A stretch of 64,000 nucleotides of DNA, taken from NCBI GenBank assembly GCA_032622095.1, contig CP136067.1, positions 135,847,990-135,911,989 of the forward strand. The letters run 5' to 3'. Origin of the DNA: Siphonodentalium dalli. Taxonomy: Eukaryota; Mollusca; Scaphopoda; Gadilida; Siphonodentaliidae. The notes beneath the pieces were generated by a model that did not search any database, had not been told where the DNA came from, and saw nothing but the letters and a program-made list of their open reading frames with translations. A program made the translations under genes and the position numbers. Of this stretch, positions 23,465 to 34,438 are shown in pieces; positions within the stretch are counted from its first letter, which is position 1, and every line of letters begins with the position of its first letter.

Positions 23465-23560
23465 TATAGCAGTGTTATGAAGGCAAGGACTCAGTATAAG
23501 TGTTCATTGCTCCAAATGTGCTTAATTCAGTGAATTTGAACAAATTCTCATTGTTTACAC
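23465..23560 (-). repeat. Partial copy of the SINE-like repeat body
   Basis: AAGGACTCAGTATAAGTGTTC...GAACAAATTCTCATT matches the lower-coordinate end of the 23020-23296 repeat (CGACTCAGTATGGGTGTTC...GAACAAATTCTCATT). No head is present. Confidence 0.55.
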
Positions 23561-24018
23561 ATATAGACTCTCAATGTGTCGGTATCTTTTGTTCTTTGAT
23601 ATTAGTATATTGCGGAGTTTGTCATTATACCTGAAGTGTGCCTTTAAGGAATTGCCCAAAATTTGAGACACTGAAGACCCCACCCCGCCTGGACAAAACT
23701 CCACATTTCAAAACACATCCCATTTGTTGTTCCCCTACATTATTTGACGTGGAAGACAAAATAGGAATGGGTGTGCATACACCCAGAGGTTTTTTTTTTT
23801 TTATAGATATATACATATTATAGGTATTATGGATGTTGCATGAGTATAATATTATAGACAATATAGTTTATTGCTATTGTACATATATGTACATATATTT
23901 TGCATGTTCGATGTTAAATCATAACTTTTGCAATAAATTGATTCTGATTCTGAAATTAATTTATGTATATGGATATGCGCGGCCTGCAAGGACTTTCACT
24001 CAAATGGGTAAGATAAAT
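23561..24018. other. Non-genic spacer
   Basis: Contains a T-run (about 23792-23802) and AT-rich simple sequence. No gene is seen. Confidence 0.4.
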
Positions 24019-24216
24019 CGGGTATATGTTGATTCAGGTATATGATGATTCGGGTATATGATGATTCGGGTATATGATATTCGTGTATATGATTATTCGG
24101 CTATATGATAATTCAGGTATATGATGATGATTCGGGTATATGGTGATTCGGGTATATGATTATTCGGGTATATGATGATCGAATATATGATGATTCGGGT
24201 ATATGATTCGGGTATA
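24019..24216 (+). repeat. Minisatellite, 16-bp unit
   Basis: About twelve imperfect direct copies of GGGTATATGATGATTC, with units of 13 to 19 bp. Simple tandem repeat with no spacers. Confidence 0.9.
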
Positions 24217-24946
24217 TTTTAATTTGAGGTTTGTTAATAGTTTACACTTATTGACTTCGTCCAACATGCAACACACTTTCGTTCGCGGTCGTGTCATTTT
24301 TAATTTCGTAACTCAAATCAAGAAAGTGCATGATGTCTTGATATGACTTAGCGGCTTGGGGGAAAAAAACCCAAAGAACCCAACGGACCAACAATCTATT
24401 CAATATGAGAATGCATAAGATGATCGTCCGCGTTCTTGCATACACACAAACAAGAGCGCATTCCTAACAGGTCTAGTCAGAACACCCATCCTACTGGTTT
24501 AATTATTTGGAATTAGTAGCGAAATTAAATTGAAATTGACAAACATCATGAGGCTAATTCGCTGTGAAATCACAATAAACACAAGCGCTTATCACGATGT
24601 TCACACATAGAAAGACATCAAAGGATAATCCGGGGGAAATAGCACCAAAAAAATTCCACTGGTACAAAAGTAAGCGATGCCAAGCGTTTATAGGTTTCAG
24701 AAATATTAAATGTATTTCATTGTTGGATAGGCAAAGTACTTGAGTCAAAGGGGACCTATACTGAATGTAGTAGTTAGGCTTAGCAGCGGGTGTTCGAGTC
24801 GATGTTAAATCTGAAAATAAATCTGTTAATTTGTATATTTTAATTTAGTCAACCACATGGAGCCACCTGGGTGCCGTGATGTCAGAGAGTACGTTATAGT
24901 ATAATACGGCTAAAATGACTAATGTCCAGGCCTCATATGTGAAATT
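24217..24946. other. Non-genic spacer
   Basis: I recognise no gene or repeat here. Confidence 0.4.
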
Positions 24947-25401
24947 ATATGTGACCCGCCATATAAAATCCAGTCGTAAGTCGGGATTTTGTTACCCTGT
25001 GCCAATGCATTCTCTTATATATGCGAGTCGACCATAGGTCGCCTCGCATATATAAGAGAATGCATTGGCCTAACATTTTTTTTTAAATAAATGTTTCTTA
25101 CAATTTTTAGGACATAAAATAAAAAACATCCATTTACCCTGCAGGGAGCCCCACACATACATAGAAGCATATAGAAGAGTGTCGTCTGCTCATGTTTTTC
25201 TGGGGCTCTGTATGGGTGAAATTATAAAATTGTTAAAGAATACAAGAAAAAATTATTAAAATTGTAAAAAATTGTTAGGCCAATGCATTCTCTTATATAT
25301 GCGAGGCGACCTATGGTCGACTCGCATATATAAGAGAATGCATTGGCACAGGGTAAAAAAATCCCGACTTACGACTGAATTTGATATGGCGGGTCACATA
25401 T
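24947..25401. mobile_element. Foldback MITE with ATATGTGACCCGCC tips and two hairpin modules
   Basis: A 455-bp inverted structure. The outer arms are ATATGTGACCCGCCATAT (24947-24964) and its complement (25384-25401), continued inward by CAGTCGTAAGTCGGGATTTT and complement. Inside these, CCCTGTGCC starts the same hairpin module found in the TTAA elements (25001-25069 and, inverted, 25278-25347). A central loop (about 25080-25270) contains further short inverted words (GGGAGCCCCACAC / TGGGGCTC). The outer tips differ completely from those of the TTAA families. Confidence 0.85.
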
Positions 25402-25404
25402 GTT

Positions 25405-26570
25405 TCTCGTCGATACATTATTCTGTAGTTGAGTCGTGGCCGACCGAAGGTTGGGTAGGAAGGTCGGACTTTATTCTGCAGTTCCCTTCATCATTCCTTG
25501 GTGCGAATAAATAAAACAAGATCGCGTTCAGATATCGTATTGCATATTTTCGCTATATATATATGTTAATACACCCCAATTTGTTTTTATTTGCGATGGT
25601 CAATAAAAACTTTCATTGTATATGGAATCGTTTGGCAGGATGTTATTGTTATTTACATGTACTCTTATTGCTCTTATTACATTGTTATTGTTTTATTTTG
25701 TCAATAAAATGTAATATACTTTGCCTTTTTCGTTGTGAGTTGCCGGTTTCGCATTTGGAGCTCTTGCATGGTGAGTGAGCTGTTATCTAATCTGGCTAGT
25801 TTCAGGTTTCTGAGTTAAAGCAGTCGTTGTGTCATGGTAGGTATGTTCGCTGCGTTGTGGAGGACTTTGGTCGGTGTCCATGATACATGTATATATAAAT
25901 TGTCCTTCGCATTTACTGCTGACATCAAGTGCACTATACTACAAAACACAATACTTGTAATTTGAGCATTCCTTTGTAATGTACTACATTTGGACTCAGT
26001 ATATATGTCGATAACTCTTAATTTACAACATGCATCAATGAGAAATGATTTATGTGAACTTTTCGGAGTGGCATCGATTTACTTTACTGGGAATAACTTG
26101 AATAAGCAACTGCTTGCATTTAGGAGAGAACGGAGGGCCTGGATGTTCAATCTTTTGAGGTTGATACTCGAAAGTACACTATTATATAAATAATCGAGGT
26201 TTGTCGTACTCGGCACATTATGCGTGGGTCCAATAACCGTATATGTAACGTTATAGTATAGTATAATATAGGGCCCAGCATGGAGACTTGTGTACTGATA
26301 TTATGTATATATATATGTAAACATGTTTTCTTTCAACCATTGATGTATGGTATCTGAAATAAATCTATCCATCTGTAGATACAATATATTTCGGCTTTTG
26401 TCCCACAGACAGCCTCGCTGGAATGAGAGCATGCAGGATAACACAAAGACGCACATATTCTGTTTAAAGCTCTTGATTGAAACTGACTTTCGGCTTTTAG
26501 TTGAGTCTGTTTTCCACACGGCTATTCCCTCTGCGTCCCTCTTCTTCCCGATAAGGGCTATGCCGAGCCG
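25405..26570. other. Non-genic spacer
   Basis: AT-rich DNA with no supportable gene. Short open frames such as 26347-26757 run into the SINE-like copy and have no protein signature. Confidence 0.4.
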
Positions 26571-26574
26571 GACT

Positions 26575-26790
26575 GGAAGTCCAACCTCAGCTGGATTCCG
26601 CCTTTGTGAGCGTGAACAGATTCTCGTATGTTATCGAAATGGCCATATATCGATCGGAATGGCATATTGGGATGTCCCTCAACTCAGATCGAGCTTGGAA
26701 ATCGGGCTGATTTTCGTCCATGTCGCTTTCTTACCCGAGCCAACCTCGTCTATATAGCCCAGTCTGCGACGGCGGTATCCTCAACCTAAC
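26575..26790 (-). mobile_element. tRNA-SINE-like repeat, second copy
   Basis: Shares GAGCGTGAACA, TTATCGAAATGGCCAT, TATCGATCG, TCCCTCAACTCA, GCCCAGTCTGCGA and other words, in the same order, with 23090-23265. It is diverged by point changes and small indels. Confidence 0.5.
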
Positions 26791-27877
26791 CACGCACATC
26801 GGATACAGGGACAAATATTTCCATATTGTACAATGCATATCAACATAATTCTTATATTAACAGTAAATAGTTCCATATTGTACAAGGACCACCAACGCAA
26901 GTCTTGCATTAACAGTAAATAGTTCCACATTGTACAAGGCGTACCAACTCACAGTCTTTTATTAACAATAAATAGTTCCATATTGTACAATGCGTATCAA
27001 AATATGTCTTATATTAACAGTAAATAGTTCCATATTGTACATTGAGTACCAACACAAGTCTTATATAAGTAGTAAGTAGTTCCATAGTTTACAAAGCGTA
27101 CCAACGTAAGTCTTGCATTAACACATTGTACAAGGCGTAACAATACAGTCTTTTGTTAACAGTAAATAGTTTTATATTGTATAAGGCGTACCAACGCAGT
27201 AAATAGTTCCATATTGTACAATGCGTATCAACATATGTCTTATATTAACAGTAAATAATTCCATATTGTACAATGCGTATCAACATAAGTCTTATATTAG
27301 CAGTAAATAGTTCCATATTGTACAATGCGTACCAACACAAGTCTTATATTAACAGTAAATAGTTCCATAGTTTACAAGGCGTACCAACATACGGTCGTAT
27401 ATTAACAATCAATAGTTCCATATTGTACACGGCGTACCTACACACAGTCTTATATTGCCAGTAAATAGTTCCATATTGTACAAGGCGTACCAACACACAG
27501 TCTTATATATTAACAGTAAATAGTTCCGTATTGTGCAAGGCGTACAAACGCAAGTCTTGCATTGACATTCAATAGTTCCATATTGTACAATGCGTATCAA
27601 AATATGTCTTATATTAACAGTAAATAGTTCCATAGTGTACAATGCGTATCAACATAAGTCTTATATTAACAGTAAATAGTTCCACATTGTATAATGCGTA
27701 TCAATATAAGAGTTATATTAACAGTAGATAGTTCCATATTATACAAGGCGTACCAGCACACAGTCTTCTATTAATAGTAAATCGTTCCATATTGTACAAG
27801 GCGAACCAACACACAGTCTTCTATTAACAGTAAATAGTTCCATATTGTACAAGGCGTACCAACGCAAGTCTTGCATT

Positions 27878-28893
27878 TTTCGGACCACACGGACCACCAG
27901 AGAGTTAGGATCGCCACCTCTCAGGATGACTACGCCACCGATAATCCCGAATGCTATCACAAGAATGCTGGACTCCATGCATGTCGCGCCTTGTGTGAGC
28001 TGGTCTCTCCATGCACACAAAGGCGGATACCAGTTGGTTTTGGACTTCCAGTCCTGCCCGGCAAATCCCTTATCAGGGCTCTCTACCGGGAGAGGTCTGG
28101 AAACTACCAAACCAGCCAGGAAGAAGCGAAAGAAAAAGACTCCATCCAGGAAAAAGAGAGACACAGAGAGATTGGCTGCGTGGAAAAAGAGGAAATCGAC
28201 TGATGCCACACCAGGCGACACCTCCCGCGCAGCCGAGATCGATGCACCGCCCGAAGTGGTAATGGACTCCCCATCGCCCCGGATAGACGCGGACATCTCC
28301 TTTTTCAACCCGAAGACGCCGGATTACACCGAACCGGAGTCTTCACCAGCCTCTCATACAGCAAACGAAGCACCAACATCCGACCCCGAAGATACATCCG
28401 ACTCCGAAGACACTTCTGACGCCGACTCCGAAGACACATCTGACTCCAACCCCGAAGACACATCTGACTCCAACCCCGACGACACATCTGATTCCGACTC
28501 TAACTGCGACTCCGACTCCGACGACACATCCGACTCCGAAAAAGAAGAAAGACAAAAGAACTTAAACGAAATTTTAGCGGGAGTACAAGAAGCATCAAGA
28601 AAAGCCGATTTAGTACTAGACGAAACCGAAAAGCTCATGAATCGTCCGACTCCAAATTTGCAAACATCACCATCCGAACCACCGCCAAAAAAGAGAAAGA
28701 AAGAGAAATAGAAAGAAACAAAACAACCGCCGCTAAGACTCCTACACCACGCTTTCGCCGCCTTGCTCCAACCACAGCACCTACGACAGTCAAAATGTTC
28801 GATTTTCATCGGAAAAACCAAGGAAGGGTGAAGGGACTTGCACACTGCAGTCCGACCACCCTACCCGACCTTCGGCCGGAAACGACTCAACAA
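27878..28893 (+). mobile_element. 1-kb coding insertion with 8-bp target duplication
   Basis: A GC-richer block starting TTTCGGACCACACGG and ending GAAACGACTCAACAA, with CTTGCATT on both sides (27870-27877 and 28894-28901). CTTGCATT occurs once in a normal array unit, so this is a duplicated target site. No terminal inverted repeats or poly-A tail are evident. It encodes the 261-aa protein at 27926-28711. An 8-bp duplication fits hAT or other DNA elements, but a retroelement fragment is not excluded. Confidence 0.75.
27926..28711 (+). CDS. Basic/acidic low-complexity protein of a mobile insertion, function unknown
   Basis: A 261-aa open frame from ATG 27926, the first ATG inside the insertion; the frame is also open into the upstream array. 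Order of parts: an N-terminal segment with WSLHAHKGGYQLVLDF at about 26-41; a strongly basic stretch at 62-90 (KPARKKRKKKTPSRKKRD, ERLAAWKKRK) that could bind nucleic acid or direct nuclear import; an acidic Asp-Thr-Ser-Asp repeat tract at 153-205 full of potential CK2 sites; a charged, possibly helical stretch at 207-240; and a C-terminal KKRKKEK. The basic SPSR/RD..R...W..KK style resembles gag/ORF1-like proteins of invertebrate transposable elements, by recollection only. The repeat tract could also inflate the length of an otherwise decayed frame. No enzyme motif is visible. Confidence 0.5.
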   Translation: MTTPPIIPNAITRMLDSMHVAPCVSWSLHAHKGGYQLVLDFQSCPANPLSGLSTGRGLETTKPARKKRKKKTPSRKKRDTERLAAWKKRKSTDATPGDTSRAAEIDAPPEVVMDSPSPRIDADISFFNPKTPDYTEPESSPASHTANEAPTSDPEDTSDSEDTSDADSEDTSDSNPEDTSDSNPDDTSDSDSNCDSDSDDTSDSEKEERQKNLNEILAGVQEASRKADLVLDETEKLMNRPTPNLQTSPSEPPPKKRKKEK

Positions 28894-29056
28894 CTTGCAT
28901 TAACAGTATCTAGTTCCATATTGCACAATGAGTATCAACATATGTCTTATGTTAACAGTAAATAGTTCCATATTGTACAAGGCGTATCAACATAAGTCTT
29001 ATATTTACACTAAATAAATTTAGTTCCATATTATACAAGGCGTATCAACATACAAC

Positions 29057-29530
29057 ATTGGTATGGCCTCAGAGTTATACGAAATGATAAGTCATGGGGA
29101 GGATTTCTTTGTGGCGTCGCCCAATGATTTTGTCAGCAGTTTGTAAATCGCGCGAGTAGTTTATGGTGCGGAAACTCGAATTAAGTCCTCAACAATGATT
29201 GTGTATTAGCAGGCGGTGTGCTAGCGTCGGCTAACGACTGATATAGACCAATTTATAAATCACCAGGGTACGGTCGCCAAGAAGTCCGGAGCATTTTGCA
29301 TGAATATTCAATAATGATACTTCAAAAGGTGTATCAAGCTTTGAAGTAGCTTCTTTGGATAATCACATGCCTACGCCGATTTAAAAGAAGGGGATATCTT
29401 CACCAGGTTCTAAATAATACCTCACTCATCACTGTCACCTCGTAGATTGATTACTATACAGACAGAGGGATATTGTTTATGTTAGCATTTTATAACGTGG
29501 TATAAACATGAATTGGGTAGCAGGGCCCTG
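29057..29530. other. Non-genic spacer
   Basis: No gene or named repeat recognised. Confidence 0.4.
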
Positions 29531-29700
29531 TTTCATGAAGGCAACTTATGACATAGTTGGGACTTAAGATGGTCATAAGTTCAAACTTCAGTCATAAGTG
29601 CGTTTCACGAACAAAGTCTTAACCTAAGATGGTCTTAACTTTGGTCTTAACTTTAAGACTGGTGCGAGGTGTCATAAGATAATCTTAAAGTTAAGACCTA
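29531..29700 (+). mobile_element. MITE end, CAGGGCCCTGTTTCATGAAG type
   Basis: CAGGGCCCTGTTTCATGAAGG is followed by repeated CTTAAGATGGTCATAAGTT-type words that are partly self-complementary. The oppositely oriented end of the same family lies at 32580-32705. Such GGGCCTGTTTCRTGAA tips mark common invertebrate MITEs; the superfamily is not decided here. Confidence 0.6.
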
Positions 29701-30367
29701 CGTTGTGATCCACAGTTGGTCCGAAATGTGGATGGGATATAGTTCATGTATATATTATTATAAACACATTTAACTGAATAACACCTTGCTAGCACGGAGG
29801 GGTGTTTCAGAAATGGTAGTAATTAATAACCAACTGGTAAGCTATAGCAGTGCCATGGCCAGTGGTTGCAAGATTGGCGGGGTGTCCGCTACTAACTGTA
29901 AACCGCCAAGACCGGACTATATATACATTTCTAATTGCTGTAACAAAAAGAAATTATTTACATAGAGTTGAACATCATTTGCGATTAAAATCACCCAATC
30001 GCACTGTAGACAATACTCATGTTGAGACAATTAGTCCGAACATTTTCACATCGAGGATAATAGTGAATGATTTATACTCAGTTTTTTTTATAAATGCTTA
30101 TGTCAGCTATTATTATTATTATTTACTTGCCTTTCTATATTATTATGCTATAATTTTATTGTAAAAATGTATTGTATATGTACCCCGTATATATATCAAC
30201 AAGATAATAATACATAATATGTGTTATTTTATTATTATTATGTATATTATCATAATCTATTAACTATGAAATAAAAAGATATATAGCATGTATATAGTAT
30301 ACGGACCGCGCGGGCACACCGGGATCCGCGGAAGAACATATAACATCACTGTGAACTGGCCCACATA
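29701..30367. other. Non-genic, AT-rich spacer
   Basis: TTATTATT-rich simple sequence at 30100-30260. No gene seen. Confidence 0.4.
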
Positions 30368-30450
30368 CCCCTGGGGGAATTACTAAAATACCAATATAGA
30401 CTATACCAGTGGTATAGTTTATATTGGTATTTAGTAATTTTCCCCAGGGG
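30368..30450. repeat. Near-perfect 83-bp palindrome
   Basis: Arms of about 41 bp start CCCCTGGGGGAATTACTAAA and end with the complement TTTAGTAATTTTCCCCAGGG G. They meet at a CTATACCAGTGGTATAG centre with almost no loop. It could be a tiny foldback MITE. As RNA it would form a long hairpin. Confidence 0.8.
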
Positions 30451-30742
30451 CCTGTGAACCGGCCGTCTGTTCACGTGTTGTTAATCATAAACGCTCTTTA
30501 TTAGAAGTCGTTGATTTGGTTTTTATTAAAACATATATGCAGAATGTCGTTCAACGTAACGTACTTTCGAAGTTCATACGCAGTTTGTTAATTATAACAG
30601 GCGTTTAGCACATTTGTCAACAGAACCAGAGCAAATGACACTAACATCAATTATATATGGCTTCTACAAATATGTCTCAGATTGGAAATAAGTCTATTTG
30701 GAGCACGATATGAAGTCCTATTCACATTATAGCAATATAAAT

Positions 30743-30797
30743 AAAGAACGTTTTGTGTTAGTATTCCATGAATGTTGGCAATCAATAAAGAGCGTTT
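30743..30797 (+). repeat. Paired TAAAGAGCGT motif
   Basis: AATAAAGAACGTTTT (one-base variant) is followed 44 nt later by AATAAAGAGCGTTTAGC. The flanks do not match other pairs. A lone reverse copy (AAACGCTCTTTATTAG) lies at 30490. Confidence 0.6.
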
Positions 30798-30898
30798 AGC
30801 TCAGTGCTTCCATTGTGGTGTATTGTATGTGTATGCCGTCGTGGCGACATATTCGGTTTCCTGGTATTATAGATGCTTCAAAGACGTATAATGTATAT

Positions 30899-32140
30899 CA
30901 GGGATGTGGCTAGAGGGGGGGGGGGGGGTGTTGGGGTGTCTCACCCCCCCCCCCAGCAGAGAGCTATATTTTCAATAGTTGGAAATTTCATACCTGCCAC
31001 AACGAAATTTTACACCAACAATAGGTTGAAAATGTTCTTGTAGTTTGATTATAAAACAATTTATTGGGGGGAATTTATTGTTTTTCGACCAATATTTGCA
31101 TATGTTCCTATTTTTTGTCAAATTTTTTGACAGAAATGGTCATCAGTTGGAAATTTTCCAACCTTAGGGGGGTGACAGGTTGGAAATTTCCAACACTTGG
31201 AAAGCTTGTGTCCTGGTCCCTCCCCCGTGGCCAGTCAAAAACTTCTAGTTAATTTAAGAAAACAATATTGTCATACAATTGGTCAACATTGTCATTGGAA
31301 TTATCATCAGTTGGAAATTTTCCAACCTAAGTGGGGTGTAGGGTTTGAAATTTCCAACAGTAGGAAGGCTTGGGGCTAGTCTAGATGTTAGGATTTTGCG
31401 ATTTTCTTGTTCAGATTTCAAAATTTTCGCACACCGGGCCGAACAATGGTCGGCCCGGTGTGTCATTGCCCCATCCACATGGCCAATACAAAACTGCTAA
31501 TTAGTTTAGCAAAACAATATTTTACTACATTTGGTCAAACTTGTAGACATAAATGGTCATCAGTTGAAGAATTTTCCAACCTGAGGGGGAGCATGAGGTT
31601 TGAAATTTCAAACACTAGGAAAGCTTCAGTTGAGGCCAGTCTAGATGCTAGGATTTGCGATTTTCTTGTATAGTTTTCAAAATTTTCTCACACCGGGCCG
31701 AACAACCATGGTCGGCCCGGTGTTTCCTGGTGTCGGTAGCTGTGAGCATTTGTCTGGAATTAGATCACTAGTTGTTTTTTTTGGGGAAAATTTCAGGTTA
31801 AAATATCTTAATGTTCTCATACTGGGAAAATAGAAGCATGACTGATGAATATATAGGAAACTAGGACTGAGCATGAGCATGAGGTACAAGGGGGGGGGGG
31901 GGTGCAAATGGAATTATACAAAAAGTTGTGTTGGTGCGATTCTGACTCAAGGGGGGGGGGGGGTGCATATGGAATTATGCAAAAAGTTGTGTTGGTATGA
32001 TTCCGACTCAAGGGGGGGGGGGTGCAAATGGATTATGCAAAAAGCTGTGTTGGTGTGATTCCGAATCAAGGGGGGGGGTGCAGTTGGAAATTCCCAAGGT
32101 GGACACCCCCCCCAGCGGAGACCCTCTAGCCACATCCCTG
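30899..32140. mobile_element. hAT-like non-autonomous element, 1.24 kb
   Basis: Terminal inverted repeats CAGGGATGTGGCTAGAGGG (30899) and the complement ending CCACATCCCTG (32140). They are flanked by AATGTATA and AATGTATT, 8-bp near-duplicates offset by one base on the left. CAGGG tips and 8-bp duplication fit hAT. The interior has repeated GTTGGAAATTTCCAAC words, two copies of a CACACCGGGCCGAACAA segment, and a 58-61-bp minisatellite with poly-G (31889-32080). No transposase is present. Confidence 0.78.
31889..32085 (+). repeat. 58-61-bp minisatellite with poly-G tracts, inside the hAT-like element
   Basis: Four direct units, each a run of 8-13 G followed by TGCAAATGGAATTATACAAA, AAGTTGTGTTGGTG and GATTCYGACTCAA. 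It creates open frames on both strands (about 31817-32135) that are not genes. Confidence 0.88.
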
Positions 32141-32579
32141 AATGTATTAGAACCCAATATCAGCATTGAAAGGAGCGAACATATGTCTCGCGTCGCCTTA
32201 ATGTCATGTTATATGTGTGAAGGTTCACATTCTGAGTTAGGATGTATAAGTCCCTTTAATAACTGAAATAATATATTTGAGCTCGATACGTTTGTATAAA
32301 ATAGGCATTGGAAGCATGCAGCTATGTGTGGATGGGGTCTAACGCGAAAACACAGTTAAAAGGCGCGCTCGTGCAGTTAAGTATGCACCAGTCATTATAC
32401 TGATTATCGCCCTTGCATTAAAATATCATAATTATTCTTAGACACGCCCTAGTATCTGTCACCAGGCACTGTACCTAGGCATATAACACACACAGAACCA
32501 ACATTTTATGTGCATAGCTGTAATAAATTGTCGAGAGCCAGTCTAAAAGCGCGCGAACTTAAATTACTACTTAAGTAGG
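32141..32579. other. Non-genic spacer
   Basis: No gene or named repeat recognised. Confidence 0.4.
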
Positions 32580-32705
32580 ACTTAATCTTGTTTTGTGAAA
32601 CGTGTTCTTGAAACGGAAAAGTTACATCATAAGATCCACCTTAGATCTTAGATTAAGTCCATCTTAAGATAATCTTATGACATTGCTTCACGAAACAGGC
32701 CCCTG
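32580..32705 (-). mobile_element. MITE end, CAGGGGCCTGTTTCGTGAAG type
   Basis: Read on the minus strand it starts CAGGGGCCTGTTTCGTGAAGC and is followed by ATGTCATAAGATTATCTTAAG. It matches the 29531-29700 sequence in inverse orientation. The two ends could bound one 3.2-kb composite or be two separate short copies. No matching target duplication is visible, so separate copies are more likely. Confidence 0.55.
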
Positions 32706-33039
32706 GGAAATACAGTCAAAATATCTTGCATGTCACGCTTGTGTACCCTTATTCGGTTATCTAGTCAAGAAAACCATTCGCGCACATTTGGACCTAAATA
32801 TTCACATATGGTTCATATTCGACTTATTTGATTCTGAAATAAGCCAAGCCCACAGTTGACTTATTTATACCAGTTATTATGTTGGATGGCGCGGGCCACA
32901 GTGGAAACACATATATAAAGAGGGTACATCTGGTCTGCAAATAGGTTCATATTGAACCTAAATATTCACATGTATTTGTTTCTGAAATAGGCCCATAGTG
33001 AGCTTATTTTAATTTGTGTGTGTTTTTATTATTTATTTA

Positions 33040-33212
33040 ATAAAAAATTTTTAATCCAAATTTTTAAAAACTAACGCCGTTATAACTTCGGCCAGGGTAC
33101 CCCGAGTCACCACATGCACCAAATTTGGTTGAAATCGGTCTGGGGGTAAAATCCGAACAGACAGGCAGACAGACGGACATACAGACAAATCCTACTCTTT
33201 TATATATAGATT
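33040..33212 (+). mobile_element. RTE-like LINE/SINE 3' tail
   Basis: Words in order: GGGTACCCCGAGTCACCA, CACCAAATTTGGTTGAAATC, CCGAACAGACAGGCAGACAG, then CTCTTTTATATATAG. It aligns with 1935-2066. No coding sequence is attached. Confidence 0.55.
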
Positions 33213-33461
33213 ACCAACTGATCTCTTCGATATATCAAATGTTCTTTGGAAGATTTTGTTGGTTTGTTGGTTAAAATGTGTCGATACATTATCGGTCGAT
33301 ACGTCAGCATTTAGCTTTTGATTACTATATCTGTATTTCCTGCAGTCAATACGTTACAGAAATATGACCATAGTACAAAGCTGGGTTTGAAGAAACATTG
33401 ATGGATGTCAAAATTAATCTACAAATATGTACACTTGTGGACATATACATAATTAATTTCA

Positions 33462-34200
33462 TGATGGTCATGGTGATGACGATAACGACGATGATGAAAA
33501 TGGTGATGATGATGACGACGATGATGATGATGATGATGATACGATGATGTTGATGATGATGATGATTATGGTGGTGGGTATGGTGATGATGATGATGATG
33601 ACGACGATGGTGTGACGATGTCGATGACGGTGTCGATGATGATTATGCTGATGACGATGACGATGATGGTGATGATTACGATGGTGATGATGATCATGAC
33701 GATGCTGATGATAATGGTAATAATTACGATGGTGAAGATGGTGATGATGATGGTGGTGTGACTATGGCGAAGACGACGACAGTGTCGATGATGGTTGCGA
33801 ATGGAATGAAGCATGCTGGTGATGGCCGTGATGATTGTGATGGAGATGGTGATGATCATGAAGATGATGACGATGGTGAAGATGGTGACAATGGTGATGG
33901 TGGTGGTGATGATTACGATGGTGATGGTGATGGTTAAGATGGTGGGTGATGATGGTGGTGTGATGATGGTGAAGACGATGACGGCGATGATGACAATGAC
34001 GGTATTGATGGCGATGAGGGTGATGATGACGACGATGACGATGATGGTGATGATTGCGATGGTGCATACAATGAGGATAATGATGATGATGTGACGATGG
34101 CGAAGACGAAGATCGTGACGTTGTCGATGACGATTGCGAAGGGGTGATGAAGGCTGATGACGATAGTGATGATGGTGGAAATGATTGCGATGTGGGTCAG
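33462..34200 (+). repeat. GATGGT/GATGAC-rich simple-sequence tract
   Basis: About 740 bp of imperfect GAT-based trinucleotide and hexanucleotide repeat, purine-rich on the plus strand. It opens long frames on both strands (Met/Val-rich on plus, His/Ile-rich on minus) with no real gene. Longer internal near-copies, such as two GATGGTGTGAC-type blocks, suggest local reduplication. Confidence 0.9.
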
Positions 34201-34242
34201 GGTATAGTCGCATAATTATTCGACGTGGCATGACGCTATATA

Positions 34243-34352
34243 CAGCAATGCCCTAATTAATCGAATCCTTAACCACAGCAGAATTATGGGTAATTTTTCA
34301 GGATTTATTCGGAAATATGGCTTGTTGCCATTCATCGGAAAGCTCTCCCCGA
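34243..34352 (+). mobile_element. One arm of a CAGTAATGCCC TA-type MITE
   Basis: TA followed by CAGCAATGCCCTAATTAATC, ACCACAGCAGAATTATGGGT and CATCGGAAAGCTCTCC matches the left arm of 50749-50996 and of 3662-3819. The second arm is missing. Confidence 0.75.
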
Positions 34353-34438
34353 GTGTTCAATACATTATGATTATTCTGATATTTAAATACTATGGATAGA
34401 ATGACACCCCATGAGGGGCGTTGGTGCTATTATGTTAA

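Larger units (their letters stand above)
26818..29056 (+). repeat. 52-53-bp minisatellite array, interrupted
   Basis: About twenty copies from 26818 to 27877 and about three more from 28894 to 29056, with a unit reading roughly AGTAAATAGTTCCATATTGT, ACAAGGCGTACCAACA and CAGTCTTATATTAAC. Units differ by substitutions and small indels. The interruption (27878-28893) is a separate insertion. Minus-strand open frames here are repeat artefacts. Confidence 0.92.

Noticed and set aside
28354-28845. Ser/Glu-rich minus-strand frames opposite the 27926-28711 frame
   Set aside because: Antisense shadows of the Asp-Ser repeat; the plus frame has better amino-acid structure (basic block, ATG, stop).
29531-32705. 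A single 3.2-kb transposon bounded by the two CAGGG..CCTGTTTCRTGAA ends
   Set aside because: No matching target duplication, and a complete hAT-like element plus unrelated DNA lie between; two separate short copies are simpler.
33566-34231. Long open frames on both strands (up to 221 codons)
   Set aside because: Produced by the GAT-based simple repeat; His/Ile or Met/Val low complexity and no flanking gene structure.
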